Of a stretch of DNA of 64,000 nt, positions 27,633 through 41,449 are shown in pieces. The notes beneath the pieces are model-generated. The model saw nothing but the letters and a program-made list of their open reading frames with translations, ran no database searches and was not told the origin of the DNA. Positions within the stretch are counted from its first letter, which is position 1. Each line of letters begins with the position of its first letter. Origin of the DNA: Rhabdornis inornatus (lineage: Eukaryota; Chordata; Aves; Passeriformes; Rhabdornithidae); assembly GCA_013397075.1 (NCBI GenBank), contig VWZS01002681.1:1-64000 (forward strand). Direction: 5' to 3'. The translations under genes were made by a program, and so were the position numbers.

Positions 27633-30600
27633 CAGTGCTGATGGTTTAACAAAATAAAACAAAGAAATAAAATTACCAAAGTAGTATCTCTGATAAATCC
27701 CTGTTATAACATGTAGAAAATACACAAGAAAATAATGAAAAAAGATGTGAGAGAGACTTGACCTGGTAGAGAAAATTACCCAGAAGGGGCTGTTATTTCA
27801 AGTCAACTCAGGTGTCTTCTTTCCTTCATTGTACATCCACAAAAAAAGCATGTAATGCCACAAAGCAAGCAGTGACAAGGAGCTGCTTATACAGCAAGAG
27901 TGAAAATTTGAGACATGAAGCATCCAGTCAAATCCTGCTACAGGTTATGGACTCCCCTGCCATCCAGAACAGAGTCTACATGCAAGCATAAACCCTTTAA
28001 TGTATCTTGGACTGCAAAATAAAGTGGGGCACAGGTTTCCTTACTTTGGCCAATTGTGTTCTGGGAACAACTGCAGAAAAAAGATTAGTAATTCTCTAGG
28101 GAGTGGCAGCACTCTAAGTCACTGTAGCTTTTTGAGTCAGTACCAAAATCAGGGCCCTTGAACAGGAGAAATGATTCAGCTGCATGGAAAATTTCAGTTC
28201 TGGTTTGTAATACCCAAAAGGTTTAAAATATTTTTTTTCTCTAGAATAATCTGAAAGTCTTTTAAGCATACCAAGTTGATGTATTCTTAAACAGTCCCTT
28301 TCTCTCTTAATGAAAGGATAGGCATGATTAAGGTCTCTATCTCTTTATCCCATAGGGGTCTATGCAGAAGCTATATCACTGAAAAATGACCAAAACACAT
28401 TTTACTAGAATCATATTTCATGTTTTGTTGAAAAAAGATGAGTACAGGAAACCAGTAGCAAATACAATGCAAAACTGTGTACCACCAAATATACCACTAT
28501 CTTGCAACACTTCATTTGCAAACAGATCAAAACAAGCACTTAAATTCAAGCAGTGACCCTATTACATTGAATTTAAAATACAAATGAAAGAATGTCCCAT
28601 CAAAACTTCTAAACCACCATATTTTAAAGTCATAGTCAGTATTTGCAATATAAGTGTTAAACAAAAAAAGGTATTAAAAATCCTAAGACTATGTTACATA
28701 TGAGATTTAACTTTTACTCTTCTTTCCTCTTTCTTGGAATTTGTAGGCATTTCATTTCAAGCTTGTCCCCTAAGTGTGACTATTAAAACATAATTTAAAA
28801 CTCTGAAATTCTCAAAGTTCTATGGAAAACTTGAAATTGAAAATGAATTGTAATCTCTAAGAAATAAATTTAGATTTTGCCATAATGCAAATGACAAACA
28901 TAAGTTTGCTTGTAGGATAATAAGCTGCAAGCTTCTTTTCATATTTAGATTGCTACTAATTAGCAGTTTGTGTACTACAAGCTAGGTAGACATAGGTGAA
29001 CTTTATAGATTGTTTATAGTTAGATTGTGAACTATCCCATTTTCATCAAATCAGTTAAATTAAAGCACAAGTCTGACAATCTTATAGGGTAAGGATATGA
29101 TGACAACTCCTCCTAGTGGAAGCACATCTGACACAACAAAATTCAGAAAAATACGGATTTCCTAGGTATCATGTTACTTTTGGCTGGTACTACCTAGCTC
29201 TGCATTTTTTCTACCCTTTACTGAATTAAACTGGTCTCATCCAACTTTTCAGTACTATAGAAAAACATCTGTGGGCTTTTAAGGAAGGTGAAAATAATTT
29301 CCCTTTAAAGTTTGCTGTTACACTGATATAACATGGTTTCTACCCATAGCTGAGAATTGGGTTTCAAATTAATCTAAAGCAATCTTTTACTGTAGGACTA
29401 TGTGTCACCACCATCTCTTAAAACTGTGGGTGAGACTGATGTGATGTAAAGTAACTTACATTTATCGTGAACAATGAAGCTCTGCTGATTTACTGGTGCT
29501 GGGAGTGCAGCTTGCTGTGGCTCCTTTTTGTTTCCTCTTCCACTCATACTTAGTTTCAACTATGCCAGGAATGATTTCCATGTGAATGAATCCCCTACAC
29601 TTATCTGAATAGACTACTCTGTTCACCCAATTCCATCTCCAAGGCTCAGACTGTCACAGACATTACACATGCTGTTCAGCCTGAACCTAGAGGAGTGGTT
29701 TCACCAGAATAGCTCAGAGCAGACAGAGCTATTAGGAATATGCAGTATCACGTAAAATGCTAAACAAGCTATCAATACTAATTCATTTATTTTAGTCCCT
29801 GGTTTGCTTCATGTTGCCTTGTTCAAATTGTTTTAAGTCCAAAATATTTGTGGTGAAATTTTTAGAAATTGTTGTGAAGGATGTAAGGATATTGGATCCT
29901 TTGAAAAGAAACTATTATCATACATATTGTTGGCAGTCTAGGCACTGAAGGGATACTTCTAACATGGATTTTTATGTCAATCCAACATTTAGCAAATCTG
30001 TTGCAGACTACAGAGAAACAAATACAAAACATTACTCAACTTGTATATGCTGTTCCGGCCAATGTTTGTGTAAAGATAAATAGTCTACAAAGTACCAATC
30101 AGGAGTTAAATACATGCTGACTCAGCAACTCAGCAACCACACAGCAGATTTTTATGCCAGACATCTCACCAAAAAATACCACAGACATCAAGCTACTTTA
30201 TGTTAAACCTCAAATCAGGTTTTTTCAGTTTGTGGGATGTCAATACTTATCACCAGTAGCTTACGAGAAACAACTAAGATAGTGGTTCATCATTCTTTAT
30301 GAACTGCTTATGGAAGGCATAGACTAACCACCCTTCATTTATTTTCCTCACATACAGGAGTGTAACATTCTCTATTTCATAACATCAACATATTTTTAAT
30401 TATTAAGCCAAAGTTCTAAAACAGAAGCAGCAGTTTTTCACACAATCTTATTCAATGGAGAACATAAGTGTCACTCATGTCCTGGGTAGCAAAAGGATGA
30501 ATGAGTTTACAAGATGGTCTATGCAGATAAAACAACAAATAAAAATCTATTTAAAACAAAGAAATACACAACCAAGATCTTTGAAAATTCTTACAGGATG

Positions 30601-32841
30601 AATTACTAACAGCTGTGGTGACATGCTGGGGTAGTAAATATCCCTGTATACTTATGTTCTTACAACACTTGTGTAAGCAAAAGTTTGTCCTAGGAAGAGA
30701 CTTTTGGTCCAATTCATGCAAATGTTCTTACATTGGACACAGAATGTAGATGTGGCACAAAGCTGCTCCACTAGTACAAATTAGTTCAAAGAATTTTGAA
30801 AGTGTCACTTTGTTCCTACAGATGTTAACAATACTTGAACCAGTGTATGGGCAATTCCCTAACTCTGTCTCTACAGCCAGGTTAGTCATTGTACATTCTC
30901 CTGCCACTGGTCTAAGTTAAAATGAACCTACTGTGTGTTTTTTGATTCCCAGAAATGGCAAATGTTTGTGTTTAATGCAGGTGATATGAAAGTATTAATG
31001 AACCTAGCACGTCACCAGAAAAGACTAGTACAAATCTCCAAATACATTCAGTAGAAGAAACTTAGATCTTTTGAAGGCTAGAGCTATTCTAACAGTATTT
31101 ATGTGATCAGACTCAAATAAATAGAACTAAGATAATCAAACCCTTAAACAGAAAGTGTTGGTCACTACAGTCCAGTAAATCTTTCCTCTTTCTGTATGTC
31201 TGTGTGGTCTTTTGTAGCTAGATGGGAGTTCATCCTACCTGCACAAGCATTGTGTTAGTTCAGTGCTGAAATTGAGCCAGCATTCACTGTTGAAAAGACT
31301 CCACAGCTGCTTCTCAGCTTGAACAGCCAGAGCCTATAATGCACCCAACAGTAACAGACTGTAAATACATATGCCACATAATCAGAAATGTGATTAAAGC
31401 TAGCATGCTAAGATCTCTGTGGGGAGAGGGGATGAAGAAGAAAGGAGTTTACATCTGTGATTCTATGGTAAAATTTTACTATGGACTGATCCAACTTCAA
31501 CATTCTAGTCCTGCTCCTTTCAATTCCTCAGCCATATCAACCCAGAAGTTCCTCACCTCCATTGCACCAAGTCTACTATTTGTGTGGTCAGATGCTAAAC
31601 TGGGTACAAGAAATGGTCCTATTTTACTGAAAATACAAAACTGTGCCCCTGCACAGTGTGTGTTTTTTAAAAATAGTGCAGATCCAGGACCATGGCCTTT
31701 CTCAAGTTCTATAACTACTAGTTACTCAATGGGTTTCTGAAATGTTTTATCATTTAATGTATTCCCCTTCAGATCTTCTGCTCTTCAGAATAGGAAGGAA
31801 ATAGTAGGACTGTCATATTTTTTAATAAGGCTGCTCAGAGACACAGAACTTCTGAAAAAGCTCCACAATTTTTTTTTTTAATATTCTTTATATTTGCCTT
31901 CTGGTGTTTGAAACTTTATGGTTAACTTAGGTCATTTTTCCAAGAAATTCTACAAATTGTTCTACAAGTAACACAGTTTTGTTTTTTTTAGAGGGTGAGA
32001 TATTCACATGACTAATTAACTCTAGGATTTGAGTGGTGTCTAATCTACCAAAATTGACTTGTGATAAGAATTAAACTGGCAGCAGAAATAACAACAAAAT
32101 ACATCACAGGTGTGTTTGCTAAATCATGACCAACAGACAAATGTGCTCTCAAATTGTACTGCATTCTGCACCCACATGGCAGTTTTTGCAGTGTAACAAA
32201 AGGAAGGACTGTGGTGGCACTTCTCACATACCCCAATGCTAAGTCAATCTTTGTAGCTTAAGACACTGATAAATGTGGTTTGAGTAAGCCAAGCTGATTT
32301 TGCATTGAAATGGATTAGAACAAAAAGTTTAGTTTACCCGAGCCTGGTTTCTCCTTTTCTGCAAGAGTTTAGTAGTCCTGAGTCTTTTTACTCTGCTACC
32401 TGCCTTTGCTCTTGTGCATATATATTCTTAGTGCTTGGCTGCTGTGAAGGCCTGAACTGTGTAGTTATCAAGAATATTTCTCTTCTCCTTCCTGCTCTTT
32501 GTTTCTCACTCCTCCCATTAGTCTGGTTCTCCAAGCCACAAAGTCATGCCTGGTACATTTTCCTATCTATTTATGCATTCATTTTTGTTGATGATTATTT
32601 TATAACAAAGTGATAAGAACTGTTTAGGGGTTAGGAGCAGAACATAACATGCTAGTTGCTACCTCCAGATTCAAAAAGCTGCATGATAAGCAATAAAAAA
32701 AATTAACTTTGAAATTAAAAAATAATTTATTAGTAAATTTGACACCCTCAGAAAGTAAAATCACTTGCTGATTTGTTTCTTTTTAGTCAACCCATAATTT
32801 AAAAGGAAAAGAAAACCAGTGCATTTTCTGATGATTATCAA

Positions 32842-32892
32842 TAATCATAGAATTATTTGGTTGGAAAAGACTTCTAAGACAGTCAAGATCAA
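32842..32892 (-). mobile_element. CR1 LINE 3'-end relic (minus orientation)
   Basis: The sequence ATCATAGAATTATTTGGTTG, followed by GAAAAGACTTCTAAGACAGT and CAAGATCAAA, matches the reverse complement of the avian/reptilian CR1 3' end, whose consensus reads TCATAGAAT..GGTTTGGGTTGGAAGGGACCT...AGATCAT. It is heavily diverged and truncated to about 50 bases. The similarity is judged from memory of the consensus. Confidence 0.6.
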
Positions 32893-32920
32893 ATAAACAG
32901 TTTTATTAAAATAAACTATT

Positions 32921-32946
32921 GTATTCTATGAGAATGATTCTGTAAG
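32921..32946 (+). mobile_element. Possible CR1 3' terminal repeats (plus orientation)
   Basis: GTATTCTATGAGAATGATTC then TGTAAG resembles two degenerate copies of the CR1 terminal octamer ATTCTATG(A). It lies 30 bases from the oppositely oriented CR1 relic, so it may be chance or a second insertion. Confidence 0.3.
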
Positions 32947-35900
32947 GCACTGGGCACAAAGCTGGAACAAATGAAGTTTTAATAGAAAATCTGTTCTAAT
33001 TTCAGATTGATGTTTTCTCTGTTTTCTAAACAGAACATCCTTGTGTACATGGCAGTAAGACTAGAACTCGCAATACTATGTAACTTGCACTGAGACAACT
33101 ATAAATAAAAAAATGCCTGAGTATCACTAAAAATTGGGCTAAAAATTGTAACACATAGGAAGCTGCTTTATGGAGATCATAAAGGGCAAGATGGATCATA
33201 ACCTCATCAACTTTCTTAGTAAGTTAATCTGTCTGTAAGAGTCAGACGGATCCTTTACTTACATGTGATTGTATATGGAAAAAGCAATAACTTGGTTTGT
33301 AGTACATCTTTGGGCCCAAACAGCTAACAAGTTTAAATGTTAAAATGCTTAGGGTCCAGTTGGAAAAACCACTATTAGCAAGTCAGGAATTTCTTTGAAT
33401 CATCTCAGCTTACATGCAAAAATGCTCCTAGTCATATTTTTGTAAATGCAGGGCAAGTCTCATAAACAAAGAACTACTTTCTTTCCCTTTGAAGATATGG
33501 TATAGGCAGTGCCAGGAATACTAGAGACAGATAAAAAGCACCACAGGTAGATAAAACAAAATGCTGAGCCAGTCTAAACTTGCAATGCCAATTCAAATTT
33601 GTTCAGAGTATTTTTGATTAATTTTGTGGTAGCAAGCTTAATTCTTTACCAAATCTGTCTACATACCAGTTTTATTGGTATTTCTGCAGACAGCACAAAG
33701 GATTTCTTTCCAGTCCCTTCCTGTTTCCCTCCTACTCTGTGATACAGTGTTACTGCATTCAAACCATGAACCATCCTCGAATGGAGGCTGGATTCTGTTG
33801 ATTTCTCAGTCACAACCACTGAGCTTTCCTTACCTGCTGACTTCTGTTCAGCAGCATTCCCCATGACAAGCTCCTACTGACACTGCTGTGCACTGACCCT
33901 CTTCCTGAGAAGCTCTCCAGCCTTGCCTCACCATATTCTGTAGCAATCTGCTCCAAGAACAGCACCAGTGCAGAGGCAGGATGATCCATACTGCTGCAGG
34001 GTTGGACACCTTCCAGTAGAACTTTGGTTCTCAAGTGTAACTTAGAGGATCTCAGCTGAGGTTCAGAGCAAAGCTGATTGCTTCAGCCAAGCCCTTAATT
34101 TGCAGCAGTATCTGAACACCCGTTCAGTGACACAGTATCTTAGTTTGGGTTAAAATTCTAATGCATTGCAGCTGAAGCACTGGCCTTCTACCTGTAGTAT
34201 TTGGCTTTGGTTGTGTTGGCTATAATCCTGCAATTACCAGATAAACTCATCACAAATTTTATAGTGTATCATGTGCAAACTGGAAGGAGAGCTTCAGTGC
34301 TTTTAATATTGGAGTTTAACTTATTATACATTTCCTCTGCTATCTGCCTGAAGCTTTATGTATCCGCATTAGAAGAGCAAAAGACAAAGACAGCTCAGTT
34401 ACAATGCTCTCCAGTTGTAAGAGCAGTTCTGCCTTGATATATTTCCCTTCATTTAATGCCTCATCTATTTCAGAGATATTCTAAGTGTTTACAATACAAA
34501 AGTGTATCTGCATGCAGAAATAACACGGACTTGCACATCAGCAGTAGTATCCCACAAAATGGAACTAAACCAGAACAGCTCATCTCCTGTCCTGGAGGGC
34601 TTGCTCAATAGAAGGCTTTCCAAGTGAGCCTGCATTAGGCTTGCTGCAGGAAGGGAGTCTGATGTCTGCTGGAAAAGGTGGGTAAGGGAGTTTCAAGGCT
34701 GACAGCATTGTATTGTCAAACCTGCAGTTTATTAGCACAAGTACCTATGTTAATTTTATAAGTCACACTGAAATCTAGAAATTTGATGAAGAAAGTGCAC
34801 CAAGCTGTAACACAGTAGTCACTGTACTAAAGCGTATAGTTGAGAGAACTATATTAAAGTCTCTCAAGTACTCTAAGCTACAATATAAAGGAATATTTCC
34901 ATACAATACTTAACATTATATGGAAATTTTCTGCTCTCAATTCTAATGACATGCCTGGGCATGGGTGTACAGAACTTGTACATGGAAAACAATGGAACAC
35001 CTGTCAAGAGCACTGCACTTATTGATGGTCCTTCATGAGCAAAGTAATATGATTAGTTTCTAATATGATTAGACTATTTTTGCTAATTCTGATATTTTAG
35101 AATCTTATTGCAGTTTTTTTGAAGTAGTTCTCTCTCTTGGTATAACTAAACAACTTATTTTATCCTTCTCCTCAAGCTATCTTGTCCTTTAAATTTTCAC
35201 TTTTCCTCTTTCAGTTTCATGGACTCTGCTTCTAGACAATCCTTCTAATAGTATTTTCAAAAACTAGGAAATAAACTCGGTATTAATAAGAAAGACACAG
35301 ACAGATAAATGTCAGATGCAGTAAAGAGGAAGAAAAGCAGTAGCTAAAACCAGTGAGATGAAAAGACATCCAGAAAATTTTAAGCTGAAATAGGGAGAGT
35401 AAAGAGAATAGAGAACAGGGTCTAACACAGACCAAAATAAGTAGCTGAAAGCCTGCAGTAAAACATGATTAGAGAAATAGCTGACATGTGAGAATGACTA
35501 AAATTTTCCTTGTTTGTTTTTTTCCCCTATTGTTACATAAGCAATAGTGCAGTTTCACTAGTGGTAGAGTCTGTAAACATGCTAATAGCTCTAGAAGTAG
35601 ATCAAGAGTTGCCTAGATAATAGGTTTCTATTTTCTAAATACATAATTTTTCTCCCCATTAATAAAAAAAATTCCATAGTTGAATTGCATCAGTTGGTAT
35701 GTTGTCTTCTGACTGAATTACTGTAAAGAGATGTCCTCAAGGCATATTTTTAATAGCTTTATTTTGGCAAGTCTTAAGGGAAAGTTAACAGCAGAGGTAT
35801 GCAATTTGAAAAAAATTGTTAATATTTGGAGAAGTTGTAATGTAGGGTAAGAAAAAACCACTAATAGGGGGGAATTGCAATGAAAAAAATCCCAAATTAC

Positions 35901-38900
35901 CTTACAGTAAGTAATAATTTCCTTAACTTGGATATCAAGACAGATATATTTAGTAATAGTATTTTTCTTCTTAAATGGTATCTGCCTGCATACAAAGTGA
36001 GTATTTTTTTTTTTAATGAAAAAAAACCCTAAACAACAAACTCCCCATGCCCCAATAAACCCAACCAAAACACTCCACTGTGCTTTTCAGTCTACTACAG
36101 CTTTTATGTCTGTGTTAGGACAAGGTATCAGCTGGCCCTAATTTCAACTGTTTGAGACAAGGGCAATACAAAAAGAGACAAACCAAACTGAAAAAAGAAA
36201 GTGTATGGAGGAAGTGAAATAAAATTACTCAAAACAGAGGTTTTTTTCTCATTCTAAGATATAACGTGTTTATGATGGAGAGCTTCAAAAGCACAAGCAT
36301 ATGATATCCTGTAAATCTTAGCTACTCTTCAAAACCATCACTAAGCTCTATAGCTGAGAAAATAGTATGCAACGGGGAGCTACTACAGCAAGCTTAATGA
36401 TGGGGGGATTAGAGTTGAAAGTGAGAGCACTAGACATTCTTTTCTAGCAAAATAGTACAAATCCCAAGTGAGACAGTAGGATAAATGAGCCAGAGGGCCT
36501 CCATTCATTCTCCAGCAAACAACACATCACAAAAGATCCATACATTATGTCAGGAAAATACTCAGCAAGAATGAGAAGCCTTGGAAACTGAAATTCTTGA
36601 CTTAGAGTCTGGTTCAAGGTCACTGCTCTAACACTGCACAGTTCATGTACTTGCATTTGATATATTCATAGGTAAAGGAATTTCTGAGTTTTTATGCTTT
36701 TAGTTCTTGCAAATGATCTAAAGATGAAGACAAATATTAATCTTTTGAACTTCATAGGTTGATGGAAGGGGACTAGAAGAAATGCTTCACATTATTGAAG
36801 GAGCTACTAAAACTATATAGACAAACTGTTTCATAATTTCTATATAAAGGAAAACAGAGTCAGATTTAAAGTTTTCAGTTTCCACACCAGAATTTCACTA
36901 TAAATTAATAAGCCTACATCCAATTTGTTTGTTAAGATCATGTTTAATGGTTTCATAAAGTTCCTGTTAGCTAATTAAACATGATGAACTGATGTTTACT
37001 GATTTGCTAACCCCCTCCTTGACTTCAAAACAAACCTATGCGACATTGATTTTTTAAATTATTCCATGATGCTTAAATCAAATGAGATTAGACACAGTTA
37101 AGAAAGCAGCACTAATCTGAAGACACTACTCCATCAAATAAAGTGACAGCCCTTTCATTAAAAATATACAGAAAAGACTCCAACAGTGACTAGATTATTT
37201 TCCTTTTTTTCAGAAACCCTTTTATATGACAGAAAGAGTACTTAGCCCGGCATCTAATTATAATTCAAACCATGTAACCCACAGCAAAGGATGGCGCAAT
37301 CCTCACAGAATTTGTGAGTGCCATTTACTGCAGGAACCAATAACGCACTGAGATGTGGAACTTGAGTGCAACAAATCAGATACGTGAGTGTCCAAACAAA
37401 CACTGGCACTGGTGATTACAATCAGCTGCTGGGACAGATAGAATAGGTTATGGACATGAAATTAATGGCTGTTTTCAAGAAGTTTAGACTTAGAAGTTTG
37501 CTGTTTGAACTCAGTTTATTACTGCATGTGACCAAAGAGGAAGACACAAAGAAGCATTTGCTCTTTTAAGAACACTTGACTGAATGCACATGCACACAGC
37601 AGACACTCACTAATGTGATCCACCATTACAGTGACTGTAAACTGCTGAATGATTTTCCTGCACTCCAACCTGACAAATACTTTCTGAGAGTATTCTTTAG
37701 CCAGATACCTGTATCTTTCCCTAGCTAGTTGATGAACTACGCCCAACTCTAGAAATACAGTGTGGTGATTCAGCAGTAAGGACTGTAAGGTATGGCACAC
37801 TTCATCTTTTGAAAGCAAAACCCACCTAAAAATATGTAATTCAGAGTATCTTATAATTTTGCCATCCAAGCAACAAAGGCATGCCATCTAATTTCCTGAA
37901 ATCAAATTTCTAACCTCATGAGGTGCAACTGCCTCTATCAATAGTACTTGCACTTCAGTTCTTCTTGTGTTGCAGCACCCTGGCTGCAAGACTGAAGAAA
38001 TCAGCTTGAAGAGTAGGACACACGTGGACCCTTAAAGCTTCAGCCCAGACAAAAACATCCCATAAATATGGGAATGGTTAAATTAATTGCACCATGAGGG
38101 TCTTGCCCGTGAATGATTAATGAAATTCAAAGTTCTTCCTCTCTTCCTCCTTTGCTGATAGCATGGCATATAGAAATAAAAACCAGTCTCTGACCCCTGC
38201 ACACATAGAACTAAAGCCAGCACGTGCGAGACAAGGACATGACATAAATTACATAAATTGCTGTTGTAGCTAAGTTTATTTGCATACTGAAAAATCTTTC
38301 TTTGATGGTGCCAGCTGCTGGTGAGAAGAATGTGGTTGGTGTCATTATAAGAACACCTAGAAAGAGGGGTATTCTGGTATTACAGTATCAGGGAGGTGTT
38401 TATGCAAACAAGAAGAGGCTGGGAGAGATCAAACAACCATGTTTAGCAAAAGTATATTATGTATATAAAACTATTTTACCAGCATTTCGGCACCCTCTTG
38501 TGTTGACTGGTGCTCAGAGTTAAAATTCTGAGAAAAAGTCCAGTCTAACCTTACTAACTGTGGAGACACTCATCATGTACATAAACAAAGAATTTTACTA
38601 TTCAAAAGCACACGATTGTAAAGCACAAAATCTTTTAAAACCAAGAAATATGCTGAAGAACTAGAACCCAATCCATGTAATTCAATAGCAAGAAACTTCT
38701 GTCTGAGTATCTACAAAGCCCTTGTGGTTTTGATAGTTTGGTGAAAGAGTTACATTTAAAATCATCCTTAAAAGGTTCTTTGTTTTCAGTTATGCATTAT
38801 CCTAAAATTAATTTTTTACCAATGTAATATTAAAATGAAACTCTCCTTTTACTATGTATCATCCCTCACAAAGAAGTTGGTGCTTGTGCCATGACTGCAG

Positions 38901-41422
38901 CATTTTTCCAGGAGCTGAAACAAGTACAGTCATGTGCCCTGAGCTCTGAGCAGCGCTGCTGTGAAGGAGGAGAGCAGACATTACACTGCTGGGTATTGCA
39001 GCTGCTGTTTTCCAAAGCCTTTTCTGCCATCCTCCAACAGTGTTCGATCACAGACATTTACATGAAAACTTGTCTATGTAGCATGTTTCAAATATTTTCA
39101 ATCCCGTGACTGCATCTTTTTATTTGATAGTAAAGCTGACATAAACCTATCAATTACAAAGGAAAAATGGTTCTAATATATCCCTGTATTTTGCCTCAGG
39201 ATTCTCCCTTATTTTTTCGAAGTCATCTGAAATGATATGTGAAAACCAGATTAATTTTATCTTCCAAATAATTTAGATTGAGGAATTCACAAAAAAAATA
39301 AAGCCAATTCATAGCTCTGAAAAAATAAAATTGCCCTGAACATACTGCAGCATAAGAAGAAAGTTTCCTTGTATTACTTAACTTGCAAATATTTGACACA
39401 TACAATTTTCATAAAAAAATACAGACCATCTAAAATCTTATAAACGTTTCTCTCTTTCAAAGTATTATAGCATTACAAAAAATATTTTAATCTAATTCTC
39501 TTTGGATTTGACAATACCCCTTGCTATTATATATTCATAGTTATTTTAATTCAGAATTTTAAAAATCACTACTAGTATACTGAGCAATAGCTGTCACAAT
39601 TAGGATCCAAAATGAAAATCTTTCCAGATTTTAAACCCACAAAAAGTTGATTTGGAAACATCTGCCAACACACATAATTATTTGTTACTAACCGCCAAGC
39701 ACTGTTTCTAACAGTAAGACCATACAGGTTAATAAATATAGATACAAAAGTTCTTACCATAGCAGGAGGCTATCATAGTCTACTGTGTGCTCTTAAAATG
39801 CAAAAGCTTCTTGATAAAAGACACACCTTGAGAAGTTCTGTTTCCAATCAGCACTCAGACCTGCCCAGGAGACAGCAGCTGATGAATCACAGTGAGGATA
39901 ACTGAGCAGTGAGGCTGGATTTTTTTCCCCCCTAAATCAAGGAGAAGTTGAATACTGTGTTGAGTAAACTTTTTCACACTTTAATTATTATTTTTACTTT
40001 TCTACTAGGTGAAAAATGTGCCATCTATTTGCCAATGAGCCATTATGAAATACAGACACGAGAAATAGAATTGTTTTAAGAAAATCCTGCAAGAGCTCAA
40101 AAACCCAAAATGTCAGATGCCCTTCCCTGGGCAGATTCTGCCCAGTGTGCTGAGCTCTGATTTGAGACCTGTTCAGTACTATGCAGCTCAGCATCGGGAA
40201 GGAAATAAAGCTACCTATATTATCCTTTTCCTTTACAGTGTTAACCACAACAAATGGTATTTTAAGCAATATCTTATAGTCTGTCTTTCTTACTGGGACC
40301 ATAACAAACTCATATCTCATGATGTAAACCAACAGGTTGCTAATTTGCTTTTAGATATAACCCAAAGGAAGAGAGTATCACATCAGGAGTGTTAAAATTA
40401 ATGAGCTGAAAACTAATGATTCTGCCATTTATGTAAGTATATTAAAGTTAAATTGCATATGGCTTGCAGGTGTAAATCCCCACACTGGATGTATGTCACA
40501 CAAGCTTCGCCAGCACAGATAACAAAACAGTCTGAATTTCTGATTTTATGAAGAAGGAGATTAATACAGCCTGGGGAACTGATTTCATCATGTTCTACCA
40601 CGTTTTAGCTGCACACTCACTCTAAATGCATTCTCACTGCAGAAGTGAAGACCCTGAACAAACAATCTCTACCCAAAGCCAACCCTCTCAACAAAGTTTT
40701 ATTAGCACCATCAACACTGCTCTCATTCTCCATAATCCAGGTCTTTATGTTTCCCCCTTGCCCCTTCCTTTTTGCACTTAGGCTCTCAGATTTTCTAAGG
40801 ATTCTAAAGTAACTTCTGTACCAGATTCCATTATTCCATTTTAACCCAGTGTTAAAGTTACTTGTCCAGCCTGCCTAGAGATAAAATTTCTCACACTTTC
40901 ACCAAATGCTATTTCACTCTTTCTCATTCTTATTAGTAACATAAAATACACAACTCTCTCTGGTAGATAACTGCTTTGCTGTCAAACAAGATGCAAATCT
41001 TTCAGTCAAAAACCACAAGGCCTCTATGTAACAAATACCAATTACATAGCAACTAATACCAAACAAAAAAAGGGCCTACTTCCCTTCCAACCTACCTGTG
41101 AATAAGATCAGTCCTTGAAAGTAAATTAAGAAGCCATATTCCCCTTTTCAGACACACAAAGGTATATCTTGTCATCACAGCACTAACAAAAGCAAGTGAT
41201 AATTTTGTAGCAAGTTTATGGAAAAAAGACCACTACTACTGAAACCTGATTGAAATGTCCCTGACCCTCTGTCTGGGTGTAAATGTCTACCCTAATCACT
41301 ATAATTTTGGATGGGAACTGTGATGGCATTTCTTTTGGCTCTTTCATACTATTTTCCTAGATTCCAAACCCTAGTGACTGCAAGCTCAGATAATTTACAA
41401 AATTAACTACAGTCATATATTG

Positions 41423-41449
41423 CAATAACAACAACAAACAACAACAACA
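41423..41449. repeat. (CAA)n microsatellite, imperfect
   Basis: CAATAACAACAACAAACAAC continues in the same pattern: about 9 interrupted units of CAA. Confidence 0.85.

Larger units (their letters stand above)
14431..32840 (-). other. BCAR3 5' intron, central part
   Basis: About 18 kb of AT-rich sequence with many short meaningless open frames. It contains an A18 run (20542-20559), a 21-bp tandem duplication (26751-26792), an 11-bp inverted repeat (27598-27632) and an A/C-rich tract (24285-24365). No gene, RNA or intact transposon was recognised. Confidence 0.6.

Noticed and set aside
31455..31470. GTGATTCTATGGT as a possible CR1 terminus
   Set aside because: A single octamer-like word with no CR1 sequence before it.
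31339..31740. 133-codon plus-strand frame
   Set aside because: No recognisable motif or family and no splice or promoter context. A single frame of this size is expected by chance in 40 kb of intron.
32305..32613. 102-codon hydrophobic plus-strand frame
   Set aside because: The apparent membrane segments come from T-rich DNA. No conserved features.
35045..35075. Duplicated TAATATGATTAG
   Set aside because: A 12-base repeat in AT-rich DNA is too short and low in complexity to interpret.
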